Assembly (NCBI RefSeq): GCF_018613795.1
Contig: NZ_JAGGPN010000041.1
Location: forward strand, 1 to 64,000
Direction of reading: 5' to 3'
DNA length: 64,000 bases
Origin: Arthrobacter sp. ISL-65
Lineage (GTDB): Bacteria > Actinomycetota > Actinomycetes > Actinomycetales > Micrococcaceae
The notes below the pieces were generated by a model that worked only from the letters and a program-made list of their open reading frames with translations, had not been told where the DNA came from and did no database searches. Below, in pieces: positions 1 through 10,023 of the stretch. A program made the translations under genes and the position numbers. Numbering within the stretch: position 1 is the first letter of the stretch; each line of letters opens with the position of its first letter.

Positions 1-1164
1 GACGAGGTCGTTGAGCTGACTGGCTGGCACCGGGACTATGCCCGGGCGGTGCTGCGGCATGCCCTTGACCCGCCCAAACCCTGGCGGGTCAGGCCCGGCC
101 GGGTACCGGTGTATGGTGCGGATCTGCAGCCGGCCCTGGTGTTTTGCTGGGCGGTGCTGCGGGCACCTGCCGGAAAACTCCTGGCAGCGGTGATGCCCGA
201 ACTCGTTCCGATGCCTCGCGAGGAAAAGGCCCTGGACATCACCGACGCGCAGGCGGAGCTGCTGCGGCGGATGAGTGCGGCTACAATCGACAGGCGCCTG
301 GCCGGTGAACGGGCCAAGCTGCTGCCGCGCGGACGGTCCCACACCAAGCCGGGATCGTTGTTGAAATCGCAGATTCCGATCCGCACCTGGGCGCAGTGGG
401 ATGACGCCGTACCCGGGTTCGTGGAGATCGATCTGGTCGGCCATGAGGGGTCAAACAGTTCCGGGCAGTACTGTTTCACGCTCACCGTCACGGACATCGC
501 CACCGGATGGACGGTGAACAGGTCCGTGCCGAACAGGGCGCAGAAGCACGTCTTCGCGGCCCTGCAGCACGTCCTGTCGGTCTTTCCGTTTCCCGTGGTC
601 GGGATTGATTCGGACAACGGGGGTGAGTTCATCAACAACGAGCTTTTCGACTTCTGCCAAGAACACCAGATCACGTTCACCCGCTCCCGCCCCTATAACA
701 AGAACGACGGCGCCCACGTCGAGCAGAAAAACTGGTCCAGGGTCCGCGAGCTGGTCGGCTACCTGCGCTACGACACCGCCGCGGAACTGGAACTGCTGAA
801 CCAGATCTGGGAGCTGGACCGGACCTTCACCAATTACCTGCTTCCGCAGCAGAAGCTCGTAGCCAAGACCCGCCACGGCGCCAAGGTGACAAAGATCCAT
901 GATGCTCCGGCCACCCCGCACCGGCGCACCGCCGGCGACCCTCGTGCTGACCGAAAGACAGCAATCCTCATGAACACCGAATACCGGAACGTCAGGCCAG
1001 CGGCGCTGTCCCGGCAGATCCTGTCCCTCACCGGCCGGCTCGAAACCCTGGCCACCGCCAAGCAAGCGGCACCCATCAAACCGCCGGTCAACGAGGACTG
1101 GAACCGACGCCCCAACCGGAGGTTTTCCAATGACGCAACGTATGCCCCTTCGCGGAGGTATTGA
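1..1164 (+). mobile_element. DDE (rve-type) transposase, 5' end outside window
   Basis: The reading frame is open from base 1, so the true start lies upstream; the first in-frame start-like codon is GTG at 49. The protein has a retroviral-integrase-type catalytic core: an Asp in VEIDLVGHEG, a second Asp in GIDSDNGGEF, and a Glu 36 residues later in GAHVEQKNW, the DDE triad that cuts and joins DNA. A basic region with RGRSHTKPGSLLK precedes the core. All three catalytic residues are present, so this part could be functional. The IS family is not assigned with confidence. A decayed relative lies on the minus strand near 55.3-55.8 kb. No terminal inverted repeat was identified downstream. Confidence 0.85.
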
Positions 1165-1308
1165 CATGAGGCAACAGGGAGTGTTAGGGAGAGCGTTGGG
1201 CAGTGTATTCGGAACCGGGTACGTAAACGCACCGTTAGCCCGATGCCCTCTGCGTGTTCGAGTTGGAAGCGAGCACGTTGGGCGGATTAAGGAGGGGGCA
1301 CGAGCCGC

Positions 1309-2334
1309 TCAGATGGCCTGAACTTTCCCGTCCAGCAACGGTTTTGTGTCTTCTTCAATTCTCGTCATTCGCCTGTCGTACCACCCTCTCCGGACGGCTG
1401 CCGATTCCTTGGAGACGTGGGCATCGGGCACCATCAGATCGGAACCATGAATTGTGCCCGCCCATTGGTGCAGGTCTGCTGTGCCTCCGGAACGCCAGAT
1501 TGCCTGAGCCAAAGCCGTTGTGTCGTCTCGGAAGGCATCACTGGCGCCGCACATGAGAAATACGGGCGGGAAGCCGGAGAAGTCTTCGTCGACCAGTCGG
1601 CCAACAGCAAGGTGGGGATAGTCCGCAAGTATTGAGGGCGAGGCCTTTCCCAGGACGGCGTTCCACATCATGCGGTACATGCTGGCGACGTCTGCAGCAC
1701 TGCTGTCCAATTGTTGATAGGAGAGCGAGCGCATCCGATCGTCAATCATGGCGCCGTCGATGACCAAGCCGGCATAGTCCAAGCCGGCGGCCCGCGCTTC
1801 AAATGCCACTGCGGCGGCCATACCTGCACCGCCGCTGAGTCCATGAAGGAACAGGGCGTTCCGTGGATAGTTGAGCTCGTTTGCATGGGTTGCGACCCAT
1901 TTAAAAGGCATCGAGAGAATCCAGCATTCCCGCGGGGGCGGGGTGTTCGGGTGCCAGGCCGTATTCCACTGCAACGACGAGCAGGGACTCATCTTCAGCG
2001 ATGTCCAAAACTTGGGGAAGATCCAGTGAGAGAGCCGCCCCGGAAACCATCCCGCCGCTATGCAACCAAACGATGGCACCACGTGCCGGTTGGTGTGCCG
2101 GATCTATGAGATGCATGGTCAGGAGCGTCCCTGCTGGCCCTGCATGACCCTCGTGCGAGCGGTGAACGTCCCATTACGAGTAATCTGATCCTCCCCTAGA
2201 ACGCATTCCCTCTGGTGAATCATCGCTTCGAGCGCCGCCCGTTGGTCTTCATAGGCAGGGATGCTGGCCATGAACCGCGCAATTTCTGGATCATAGGGAG
2301 GGAGGGGACCGACGGCAGAGGGCTGAACTGACAT
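1309..2334 (-). pseudogene. Frameshifted alpha/beta hydrolase (HSL/acetyl-esterase family)
   Basis: Three overlapping minus-strand pieces in different frames add up to one esterase of the hormone-sensitive-lipase family. The N-terminal piece is 2334-2119. The middle piece, 2116-1901, holds the oxyanion-hole region IVWLHSGG, where HGGG is usual. The C-terminal piece runs to 1309 with nucleophile elbow GLSGGAG, acid residue in GASDAF and histidine in TIHGSD. The frame breaks once near 2119 and again near 1905, where LDSLDAF meets a stop and the neighbouring frame continues KWVATHAN. Two independent one-base shifts make a functional product unlikely, though sequencing error cannot be excluded. 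It lies downstream of the BisC-type gene on the same strand. Confidence 0.75.
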
Positions 2335-2424
2335 TGACTAATCCGTTTCTTCGGGCGAATGCGGTACGAGTAATAGGGTGCAGGAATGAACCGCGCGGAG
2401 AGCCAAATGCAATGAGCCAGTATC

Positions 2425-4713
2425 CTACTGGTCCGGCACCAAAACGGGCGGTGTGAGCACATCCAGCTCAGGAATATCGCCTGACCATGCTTCAACCTCA
2501 ACGAGCGCGTGCTGCGCAGTAGTGGCCTGCGAAAGAATTGAGGACGGCCTGTCGGATGTCAGCACATTGGGATTACCGTGGCGGCAGAACGATGGATCAT
2601 CGGGTGCAGGGTCGTACCAGGCCCCTGCTGAAAGCTGGACAACTCCCGGACGTATGGCAGCGGAAACCACCAGGCCGGCCAGGCACCTTCCCCGGTCGTT
2701 TCGAACCAGGACAACCTGTCCGTCCGAAAGTCCCCGGGCGGCGGCATCTTCAGGATTCATTCGAAGGGGCTCGCGTCCCTGTATTTTGGACTTTTGACTT
2801 GTGGCCCCTATGTCCAGCTGGCTGTGTAGCTTGGTCTTAGGTTGATTCGCTATCAGGTGCAGCGGGTAATCGCCAGCCGACCCAAGCCACTCGTCGGGCT
2901 CAATCCAAACGGGATGGCCGGGACAATCAGGGTAGCCAAAACTTTCGATCGTCGAGGAGAAAATCTCAATCTTGCCGCTAGGGGTGGCCAGTGGATTCTC
3001 AATTGGATCGCGCCGGAATTCGGAAAAAAGTACCTGATCCGGCTTTATTACGGGGATCTCGATTTTCTCGCTCGCCCAAAATGTGTCGAAATCCACGACG
3101 ACCGTTCCCTTGTCAGCGAGCCTCTTCTGCCACCCGTCGTATAGATGGCGAAGCCAGCCCATCGTGTCCCGGTTTTCGGTGAAAACATCACCCCGTCCCA
3201 TCTTTTCCGCTACAGCGGCGAAGATATCGAAATCGTCGCGTGCTTCTCCAGCGGGTGACGTTAGAGCGTGCATGGGAAAGAACGTAGGGTCGTTACGGCC
3301 GGCCCCATAGTCGTTTCGCTCAAACGTCATGGTTGCAGGCAGAACTATATCGGCGTGCCGCGCGGTACTCGTCCAGAACTGCTCATTGACGATAACGGTT
3401 GCGGGTTTTGACCATGCTTTACGGAATTTGGCAAGGTCTTGGTGATGATGGAAGGGGTTGCCCCCGGCCCAATAGATCAGCTCGATTTTTGGCAGAATCA
3501 AACGATTGCCATTGAAGTCGATCTGGCTACCCGGTTCAAGCAGCATGTCCGAGATTCGAGCTACCGGGATATAGGACGGTTCTTGGTTTCGCCCTTGGGG
3601 AAAGGAGGGCGCGCTCGAGACTCGCAAGGGCAACCCGACGTCTGCTGAGGAGCCATATCCATGCTGGAAACCACCACCCGGCAGCCCGATCTGGCCGAGC
3701 ATGGCTGCCAGCGTCACACCGAGCCAAACAGGTTGCTCGCCATGCTGCTGCCGCTGCATTGACCAACTGATGTTGATCATCGTCCGGGAGGCTGCCATCT
3801 CGCGCGCAAGCCGGACGATTCGCTCGGCAGGTATCGACGTCAACTTTTCTGCCCACTGGGGGTTCTTGGGCGCTCCGTCAACTTCACCGCGGACGTAGGA
3901 CAAGAATTTATCCGCCCCAACGCAATAGCGGTCCAGGAATTGCGAGTCAGCGAGGTTTTCAGCATCCAGAACGAAGGCCAATGCCAGCATCAAAGCGGCA
4001 TCACTGCCGGGAACGGGGGCGATCCATTCGGCCTGGGCCTCCCCATAAGTATCATCTGCGATTGGTGATACATCGATGAAGCGGCAGCCGCGCGCAACCG
4101 CGTCCTTAATTGCGTTGCGAGCGACGTGGCGGCCAATTCCACCAGGGCCTATTCCACTGTTCTTTTCTGACAATCCGCCAAACGCAACGAACAGTTGCGT
4201 GTTCTGGCTGACCACGTCCCAGGATGTTGCCTTCGCCATGATTTCAACCGGGGGAGCGATCACGTGCGGAAGCAGTACGCCGGAGGCCCCGTAACTGTAG
4301 TCGGTCACACCTGCAACATATCCGCCGAGGGAGTTCAGGAATCTGTGGATTTGGCTTTGGGTATGATGGAAGCGGCCGGCGCTGGCCCATCCATAGGAGC
4401 AGCCGTATACAGCCGTGGGGCCGTATTCCGCGTAGACACGACTGAGTTCCGCACTGACCAGCTCTATGGCCCGTTCCCAAGACACCTCAACGAAGGGTTC
4501 AGAACCACGTCCTGATCCACTCCCTGGTCCGTGCTCCAGCCATCCCGAACGAACGGCCGGGCGCAGCACGCGAGTTGGATGATGTTGCGCTGAGGCCACA
4601 TTATTGAGAATGTCTCTGGGGTCCGGATCTCCAGACCATGGTTTGACGGACCGCAGCGACGTTCCGTCGCTCTCAGCTTCGAAGGCTCCCCAGTGTGTCA
4701 AATGCGTGCCCAT
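2425..4713 (-). CDS. bisC: Molybdopterin-dependent oxidoreductase, BisC/TorA/DMSO reductase type
   Basis: A 762-residue bis-MGD molybdoenzyme of the biotin sulfoxide/TMAO/DMSO reductase group, which reduces S- or N-oxides. The N-terminus has HWGAF at residues 7-11, typical of the family, and lacks the Cys motif for a 4Fe-4S cluster. SYGWASAGRFHH near residues 106-117 carries the likely serine ligand to molybdenum (S111). The C-terminal molydopterin-binding domain includes HLIANQPKTKLHSQ and RPGVVQLSAGAW. Length fits full BisC proteins. No twin-arginine signal is visible, so a cytoplasmic location is inferred, as for BisC rather than TorA. Substrate is undetermined; methionine sulfoxide or biotin sulfoxide reduction are options. 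The symbol is by family resemblance only. Confidence 0.85.
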   Translation of the reverse strand: MGTHLTHWGAFEAESDGTSLRSVKPWSGDPDPRDILNNVASAQHHPTRVLRPAVRSGWLEHGPGSGSGRGSEPFVEVSWERAIELVSAELSRVYAEYGPTAVYGCSYGWASAGRFHHTQSQIHRFLNSLGGYVAGVTDYSYGASGVLLPHVIAPPVEIMAKATSWDVVSQNTQLFVAFGGLSEKNSGIGPGGIGRHVARNAIKDAVARGCRFIDVSPIADDTYGEAQAEWIAPVPGSDAALMLALAFVLDAENLADSQFLDRYCVGADKFLSYVRGEVDGAPKNPQWAEKLTSIPAERIVRLAREMAASRTMINISWSMQRQQHGEQPVWLGVTLAAMLGQIGLPGGGFQHGYGSSADVGLPLRVSSAPSFPQGRNQEPSYIPVARISDMLLEPGSQIDFNGNRLILPKIELIYWAGGNPFHHHQDLAKFRKAWSKPATVIVNEQFWTSTARHADIVLPATMTFERNDYGAGRNDPTFFPMHALTSPAGEARDDFDIFAAVAEKMGRGDVFTENRDTMGWLRHLYDGWQKRLADKGTVVVDFDTFWASEKIEIPVIKPDQVLFSEFRRDPIENPLATPSGKIEIFSSTIESFGYPDCPGHPVWIEPDEWLGSAGDYPLHLIANQPKTKLHSQLDIGATSQKSKIQGREPLRMNPEDAAARGLSDGQVVLVRNDRGRCLAGLVVSAAIRPGVVQLSAGAWYDPAPDDPSFCRHGNPNVLTSDRPSSILSQATTAQHALVEVEAWSGDIPELDVLTPPVLVPDQ

Positions 4714-4816
4714 GCTTTGGGTCCCCTTGCGTCATGTCGTGTACGTCGATCTGGATCCCGTTCACGTCGTTAGACGTACCAGTCCACTTTGAGAACAGAC
4801 TAGATGCAGAAACGGA

Positions 4817-5014
4817 GTGGTGAACATTGGACTAGAGCCGACAGTCCGTTCGTATGCTCGGGGAAACTCCAAACCTGCTCTGATTGGAAGTTCCGATGCA
4901 CTCGCTGCCGGACTCATGGCCCTTATCGTCGGTGTGTTCGTCTTAGGCGTTGTGACGGCGAGCGTCCATCGCCGTAAGAACGCTGATTTTTACAGCCGTA
5001 TAGGCCGGCAGTAA
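4817..5014 (+). CDS. Small hypothetical membrane protein
   Basis: A 65-codon frame starting GTG-GTG. It encodes a short polar N-terminus, one hydrophobic segment (about residues 29-49, LAAGLMALIVGVFVLGVV) and a basic tail with HRRKN, the pattern of a single-pass protein with the C-terminus inside. No family is recognised. In its favour, a strong hairpin terminator follows the stop by about 20 bases. Against it, there is no well-spaced ribosome binding site and the start is uncertain. Confidence 0.4.
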   Translation: MVNIGLEPTVRSYARGNSKPALIGSSDALAAGLMALIVGVFVLGVVTASVHRRKNADFYSRIGRQ

Positions 5015-5036
5015 TCGTCATGTTCCGCAGGTGAAT

Positions 5037-5078
5037 GACGACGGCGACGCGCACCTCGGAAGCGAGCTCGCCGTCGTC
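5037..5078. terminator. Bidirectional hairpin terminator
   Basis: An 11-base perfect inverted repeat, GACGACGGCGA at 5037-5047 and TCGCCGTCGTC at 5068-5078, followed by a short T run. It sits between the small plus-strand frame ending at 5014 and the minus-strand alcohol dehydrogenase ending at 5235, so it can serve both. Confidence 0.7.
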
Positions 5079-5234
5079 GTTTACTCAGTGCTGTTAGAGG
5101 CCAGATGGGGTGACTGGCCCGGAACCGATGGCCGTCCCCGATGCCCGGCAAGAAAAGCGAAAACGCTGGCCGGGACCATCAAGTCCCGGGTCAGCGCCTT
5201 CAAATGTTTCAGTTCTGGGTACTTGAACCGGAAG

Positions 5235-6371
5235 TCATGGAACCGTAGGTATGACGACAATCTTGCCAATATGGGTTCTCTTCAGCATCGTCTCCTGAGC
5301 CTTACTGAGCTCAGAGAGCGGAAAGACCTCTTCTACGAGAGGCTTGATCTTTCCCTCCTCGATGAGACGAACGAGACGCGCGAACGTCTCGGGCGTTGGG
5401 TTAGTGATCCCGTGCAACTCCAGATCCTTATAGATGAGCTCTCGAAGGTCGATACGGCTCACCGGTCCGCCGATGGCTCCCGCTGTCGCGTATCGACCCC
5501 CGCGCCGAAGCATGAGGAGCAAGCTCTCGAACATGCTGCCCCCGACAACATCGATAACGACGTCGGCACCACGTTCACCGATGACATCTGCTACAGCAGC
5601 TGCGAGGTCCGGTGCGTCTCGAGGGACAAATCCGTCGACACCGAGTTCCCGCAGTCGAGCCTCTTTGCCAGCACTCGCAATCGCGATAACACGGGCCCCA
5701 CGTGCCTGCGCCAGTTGGATTGTAGCAGTGCCCACCCCGCCGGCTGCGCCGGTGACGACGACTGTCTCGCCATCGCTCAGTTCGGTCCGAGCCAGCATCT
5801 CCTCGGCAGTGTCGTAGGAGCAGGGGAAAGTGGCGAGTTCAGCGTCACTGAGGTCGGTGCTCACCCCATGCGCATTCACAGACGGCACATGCACATACTC
5901 CGCGAATCCTCCGTCCCGGTCACCACCCAGGTACTCAACAATCTGTGCACGGCGAGGAAGCTTCGGATCCCGAACAGACGGGTCCACGACGATTCGGGTA
6001 CCAATCCGGCTCTCATCCACTCCTTCCCCGACTGCCACGATCGTTCCAGCCACCGAAGCCCCCTGAACCCGGGGAAACGACATCTTCGTGCTATTCCAGG
6101 TGGCACCGGCATCGTCGTCTCGCCCCGACCGACCAAGCTCCTCCGAGACAGACTCCTCTACCACCCGGTCGTACCATCCAGTGCGCGTGTTGATTTCGGT
6201 ATTGTTGAGCGCGCACGCACCAACCTTGACCAGCACTTCTCCCGGCCCCGCCACAGGGGTTGGCACATCGGTCCGATACACCAGCTGGTCGAGACCGCCG
6301 TGGCCGAGCAGCTGAACCGCAGCCATCATTGTGGGAATGTTCGTAATCGTGGTCACTGATCTCTCTGTCAT
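5235..6371 (-). CDS. MDR-family alcohol dehydrogenase / quinone oxidoreductase
   Basis: A 378-residue medium-chain dehydrogenase/reductase. The N-terminal GroES-like domain reads GPGEVLVKVGACALNNTE, and the Rossmann domain has VTGAAGGVGTATIQLAQ (about 206-222). AAGGVG is the quinone-oxidoreductase style nucleotide motif. The structural-zinc cysteine cluster is absent, so a zinc-independent NAD(P)H-dependent enzyme is more likely than a classical zinc alcohol dehydrogenase. The start at 6371 is supported by GGGAGG eight bases upstream. The gene lies 20 bases after the aldehyde dehydrogenase on the same strand, so the two are probably co-transcribed and act on an alcohol/aldehyde pair. Confidence 0.88.
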   Translation of the reverse strand: MTERSVTTITNIPTMMAAVQLLGHGGLDQLVYRTDVPTPVAGPGEVLVKVGACALNNTEINTRTGWYDRVVEESVSEELGRSGRDDDAGATWNSTKMSFPRVQGASVAGTIVAVGEGVDESRIGTRIVVDPSVRDPKLPRRAQIVEYLGGDRDGGFAEYVHVPSVNAHGVSTDLSDAELATFPCSYDTAEEMLARTELSDGETVVVTGAAGGVGTATIQLAQARGARVIAIASAGKEARLRELGVDGFVPRDAPDLAAAVADVIGERGADVVIDVVGGSMFESLLLMLRRGGRYATAGAIGGPVSRIDLRELIYKDLELHGITNPTPETFARLVRLIEEGKIKPLVEEVFPLSELSKAQETMLKRTHIGKIVVIPTVP

Positions 6372-6391
6372 CTCTTAGTCCTCCCTGCTTC

Positions 6392-7840
6392 TTAAAGGTC
6401 GAGCCCTGGCTTGACCATGACGTGCTTGAGCTGGGAGTACTCGTCTAGGCCGTGCAGCGATAGCTCGCGGCCGTAGCCCGACTCGCCGTATCCGCCGAAT
6501 GGCATTTCCGACACATTGGGCGTGTGCTGGTTGACCCAAACTGTGCCGAAGCGCAGTTCTTTCGTGAAGCGCAGCGTGCGCGCAAGATTGGTCGTCCACA
6601 CGCTGGCCGACAGGCCGTAATTGACGTCGTTGGCGAGCTGCAGCATTTCGTCATCGCTTTTCGCCGACTGGATACTAACTACCGGGCCGAACACTTCGCT
6701 CTGAACGATCTCATCCGTCTGCTTTACGTCGGTGATCACAGTCGGCTCGATGAACCAGCCTGGACGATCTGCCTGTCGCCCGCCCGTCTTGATCGTGTTG
6801 CCGGCTTCCCTGGCGCGTTCGATGAACCCGAGGACTGACTTCAGTTGTTTTTCTGATATCACCGGCCCCAGAGTCGTGGCAGGATCGGATGGGTCGCCGA
6901 GGACAAGCTCGCTGACTTCCTTGCAGTACGCTTCGACGAATTCCTCGTAGACGGACTCTTCAACGATGATGCGGCAAGCAGCCGTGCAGTCCTGGCCAGC
7001 GCCCGAATACCCGAAAGTCACGAGGTCCTTGGCCGTCTTGCGAATTGGACTATCCGCGAACACCAGCACCGGTGCCTTGCCGCCGAGCTCGAGGCCCACC
7101 TTCTTGACGGTCTCTGCGGCCGTTGCTGCCACAAACTTGCCGGTCGAGGTTGCGCCGGTGAACGCGATCTTTCGAATTGCTGGGTGCTTGGCCATTGCGG
7201 TGCCCGCCGATCCACTACCGAGGATGAGGTTGATCACGCCTTCAGGAAGGAATCGGTTGGCGATCTCGACCAGCTTGAGGGTACTGAGCGGGGTCACCGT
7301 TGCCGGCTTGAGCAGCATAGTGTTGCCGGCCGCGAGAGCCGGCGCGATCTTCCAGGCTCCCATCAGTAGAGGGTAGTTCCAAGGTGTGATGAGTCCAACG
7401 ACACCGAGCGGCTCCCGCCGAACCCATGAAGTGCTTTCGTTGTCGTACTCGTCGACGGCGGGCGCCGTCGAGATGCGAGCAGCACCCGCGAAGAATCGAA
7501 GAACATCCACGACAGTCGGCACCACGAAGTCGCGCACATCTCCGATCGGAAGGCCTACATTCAGGCTCTCGATCCGTGCGAACTCATCGGTCTCCTGCTC
7601 GACCGCGTCCGCGATTTTGAGCAGCGCGGCCGCGCGCTCAGCTGGGGAGGTGTTTCCCCAAGTCTTGAACGCCTCGGAGGCCCGCTGCGCGGCAGCATCG
7701 ACGTCGGAGTCAGACGCTATGGGGAATCTGGCGATTACTTCGCCGGTCGCCGGGTTGAATACCTTCGAAGCGTCTTCACCGTTCGTATCAGCGAGGTACG
7801 TTTCCGCAAAGGCCATAAAGTCCATGCTTTCCAGGGTCAT
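6392..7840 (-). CDS. Aldehyde dehydrogenase (betaine/aminobutyraldehyde dehydrogenase type)
   Basis: An NAD(P)-dependent aldehyde dehydrogenase of 482 residues from the start chosen here, ATG at 7840, which has GAGGAG about 10 bases upstream. The frame extends a further 22 codons, but that stretch is a low-complexity Arg-Pro run from GGTCGT repeats and is probably untranslated. Hallmarks are TPWNYPL in the N-terminal domain, the general-base Glu in LELGGKAP (about E251) and the catalytic Cys in GAGQDCTAACR (about C285). The GQDCTAA form is typical of gamma-aminobutyraldehyde/betaine aldehyde dehydrogenases. With the divergent GMC oxidoreductase it could form an alcohol-to-acid oxidation module, as betA/betB do for choline; the substrate is inferred. 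Confidence 0.9.
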   Translation of the reverse strand: MTLESMDFMAFAETYLADTNGEDASKVFNPATGEVIARFPIASDSDVDAAAQRASEAFKTWGNTSPAERAAALLKIADAVEQETDEFARIESLNVGLPIGDVRDFVVPTVVDVLRFFAGAARISTAPAVDEYDNESTSWVRREPLGVVGLITPWNYPLLMGAWKIAPALAAGNTMLLKPATVTPLSTLKLVEIANRFLPEGVINLILGSGSAGTAMAKHPAIRKIAFTGATSTGKFVAATAAETVKKVGLELGGKAPVLVFADSPIRKTAKDLVTFGYSGAGQDCTAACRIIVEESVYEEFVEAYCKEVSELVLGDPSDPATTLGPVISEKQLKSVLGFIERAREAGNTIKTGGRQADRPGWFIEPTVITDVKQTDEIVQSEVFGPVVSIQSAKSDDEMLQLANDVNYGLSASVWTTNLARTLRFTKELRFGTVWVNQHTPNVSEMPFGGYGESGYGRELSLHGLDEYSQLKHVMVKPGLDL

Positions 7841-8198
7841 TGTCGAGTTGCTCCTCAGTGGTCGTGGTCGTGGTCGTCGTCCAGGTATGGTCACTGTCAA
7901 GCTCAATCATGGCTTTCCGCGATGGGCGCCGCCTCGTAGATTTTCTGAAACGAACGCAGAAAAGTGAGCCCTGGCACAACTGACCACGACGTATCGGCAC
8001 CTGGATCGGCTTCCTGGGTCGCTCCGTCTGGGAACACGGAGACCCCGTGATCTGTCATCGCTCACAAGACGCCGTCCGGTACTTCGTAATCTTCCCTAGC
8101 CCCTCGCTCCGGCACTTGGGGAAGGATGTGAGTAAGACCACGGCTTTCGGTCGGATCGACGCCGATCGACAATGCCATCTACCAAGTGAGGACAAACA
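7841..8198. promoter_or_regulatory. Divergent promoter region between aldehyde dehydrogenase and GMC oxidoreductase
   Basis: 358 bases with no gene of their own. A palindrome GATCG-ACGC-CGATC at 8154-8167, 32 bases before the GMC start, is a candidate operator. GTGGTC is tandemly repeated about three times near 7858-7876. GAGG at 8188-8191 is the likely ribosome binding site for the plus-strand gene. No regulator gene is adjacent. Confidence 0.4.
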
Positions 8199-9881
8199 AT
8201 GAAGCTTGACGCTTATGACTACATCATTGTTGGGGGAGGTTCCGCAGGTTGCGTCCTCGCGAACCGTTTGAGCGAAGATCCACAAAACCGAGTATTGGTC
8301 CTTGAAGCCGGTCACAGATACTCGTCACTTGATGTCCCCGTGCGAGTGCCGGCAGCATTCCTCTTCCTAATGGGCCACCCCTTGTATGACTGGCGTACCA
8401 AGTCGGAGCCGGAGACAGGGCTCAAGGGTCGTCGCATTGACCACTACCACGGCAGGGTCATGGGTGGAAGCAGCTCGATCAACGGGATGTTTTATCAGCG
8501 CGCCAATCCGCTCGTCTACGAGCGTTGGGCCCAAGAAACCGGAACCGAGGAATGGGACTACGCTCACGTTCTTCCGTATTTTAAGCGGATTGAGACGTTC
8601 AAAGGCTCGGATCCAACCGGTACGTACCGAGGTCGATCGGGACCTATTCCAGTTAATCAGCATCATCACAACGGCTCCCGAAACCCGTTGTTCGATGCGC
8701 TCTTTGAAGCGGCCGAGCAATCCGGCTACGAACTCGTCGACAACGTGAACGGCTACCGGCAGGAGGGCTTCTCCTCTTTCGATTCAAACATCGAGAACGG
8801 TGAACGCTACAACGCTGCGCGCACTTATTTTGCCCCGGTGAAGAAGCGGAAGAACCTCGATGTCATCACAGGCGCTCGAGCAACACGGGTGGTGTTCGAG
8901 GGGACACGCGCAGTCGGCGTCGAGTTTGCCACCCGGTTTCGGAAGCGGACCATCGCGAGAGGCGCTGAAGTCATTCTGAGCGGCGGCGCGTACAACTCGC
9001 CACAGCTGCTGCAGCTTTCGGGCGTCGGTAACGCCGCCGAGCTAAGGGAGCACGGCATCGACGTCGTCGCCGACCTGCCTGGCGTCGGCGAGAACCTGCA
9101 GGATCACCTTGAAGCGTTCATCATGTTCGAGTGCAAACAGCCCGTCTCCAACCAGAGCGTCGTCAAAAGGCACACCTATCCAATGACAGGTCTCAAGTGG
9201 TTGCTCAATAGGACCGGGCCGGGCGCGTCGAATCACTTCGAGGGCGGCGGGTTCGTCCGCTCGTTCGATGACGCCCCGATGCCGAACCTGATGCTCACCA
9301 TGCTCACGCTTGGGGTGCGGAACGACGGCACCCCCGCAGAGACGCCTCACGCGTATCAGATTAACCTCGGGCCGCAGCAGCCACAGTCGAAGGGGCACAT
9401 CAAGTTGCGGAACAGCGATCCGTTCGAACAACCCGTTGCGACGTTCAATTATCTGTCCACCGAACGTGATCGCCAAGAATGGATTGACGGTGTTCGCACT
9501 ACACGAGCCCTCATGAATCAGCCCGCCTTCGCAGCATTCAACGGCGGCGAGCTCTCGCCCGGCCCCGAAGTCCAAACGGACAAGGAGATCCTCGATTGGG
9601 TATCCCAGGATGCCGAGACCACCTACCATCCGTGCGGGACCTGCAAGATGGGGAACGATGACCAGTCCGTCGTTGATCCCCACAGCTTCCGAGTACACGG
9701 CGTTGAAGGTCTTCGAGTTGTCGATGCGTCGGTGATGCCATCTATCCCGAATGCCAACCTCTATGCGCCGGTCATGATGATCGCCGAGAAAGCGGCCGAC
9801 GTCATCCTCAACAAAGATCCGCTCCCCGCGGAGCACGTCGATTTCTACCGGCATACTGCGGCGGAGGATATGAGCCTCTAG
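8199..9881 (+). CDS. betA: GMC-family FAD oxidoreductase, choline-dehydrogenase-like
   Basis: A 560-residue glucose-methanol-choline oxidoreductase, which oxidises a primary alcohol with FAD. The N-terminal dinucleotide fold is VGGGSAGCVLANRL (11-24), followed by the FAD-covering segment GRVMGGSSSINGM and the GMC signature 2 region GGAYNSPQLLQLSGVG. The C-terminal active site has TTYHPCGTCKMG (catalytic H477) and SIPNANLYAP (N520). This His/Asn pair and the length match BetA-type choline dehydrogenases. It is divergent from the aldehyde dehydrogenase, consistent with sequential alcohol and aldehyde oxidation. The exact alcohol is not proven, and other GMC alcohol dehydrogenases look very similar. 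Confidence 0.88.
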   Translation: MKLDAYDYIIVGGGSAGCVLANRLSEDPQNRVLVLEAGHRYSSLDVPVRVPAAFLFLMGHPLYDWRTKSEPETGLKGRRIDHYHGRVMGGSSSINGMFYQRANPLVYERWAQETGTEEWDYAHVLPYFKRIETFKGSDPTGTYRGRSGPIPVNQHHHNGSRNPLFDALFEAAEQSGYELVDNVNGYRQEGFSSFDSNIENGERYNAARTYFAPVKKRKNLDVITGARATRVVFEGTRAVGVEFATRFRKRTIARGAEVILSGGAYNSPQLLQLSGVGNAAELREHGIDVVADLPGVGENLQDHLEAFIMFECKQPVSNQSVVKRHTYPMTGLKWLLNRTGPGASNHFEGGGFVRSFDDAPMPNLMLTMLTLGVRNDGTPAETPHAYQINLGPQQPQSKGHIKLRNSDPFEQPVATFNYLSTERDRQEWIDGVRTTRALMNQPAFAAFNGGELSPGPEVQTDKEILDWVSQDAETTYHPCGTCKMGNDDQSVVDPHSFRVHGVEGLRVVDASVMPSIPNANLYAPVMMIAEKAADVILNKDPLPAEHVDFYRHTAAEDMSL

Positions 9882-9978
9882 CACGAGCATTCGGCCGGCT
9901 CGCGGGCTTGGGGGCGTCCGCAGCAGTCTGCCTCTTCTCCAAGGCACTACGACGGCGGGTGCGGCTTCTTGAGTTCTA

Positions 9979-10023
9979 ACGGTCGTTGCGACACCTATAG
10001 ATTTTGGGAGTTGCAACGACCGT
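9979..10023. repeat. Inverted repeat at the left end of an IS30-type remnant
   Basis: A perfect 11-base inverted repeat, ACGGTCGTTGC at 9979-9989 and GCAACGACCGT at 10013-10023, immediately at the start of the IS30-like transposase frame. Such sequences occur at IS30-family ends. No matching right end was found. Confidence 0.5.

Noticed and set aside
5031..6359. 442-codon plus-strand frame over the alcohol dehydrogenase
   Set aside because: The minus strand carries an unmistakable MDR protein; the plus frame has no family features.
7858..7880. GGTCGT tandem repeats as a possible phase-variable tract
   Set aside because: Only about three units, and they lie upstream of the ribosome binding site that defines the aldehyde dehydrogenase start.
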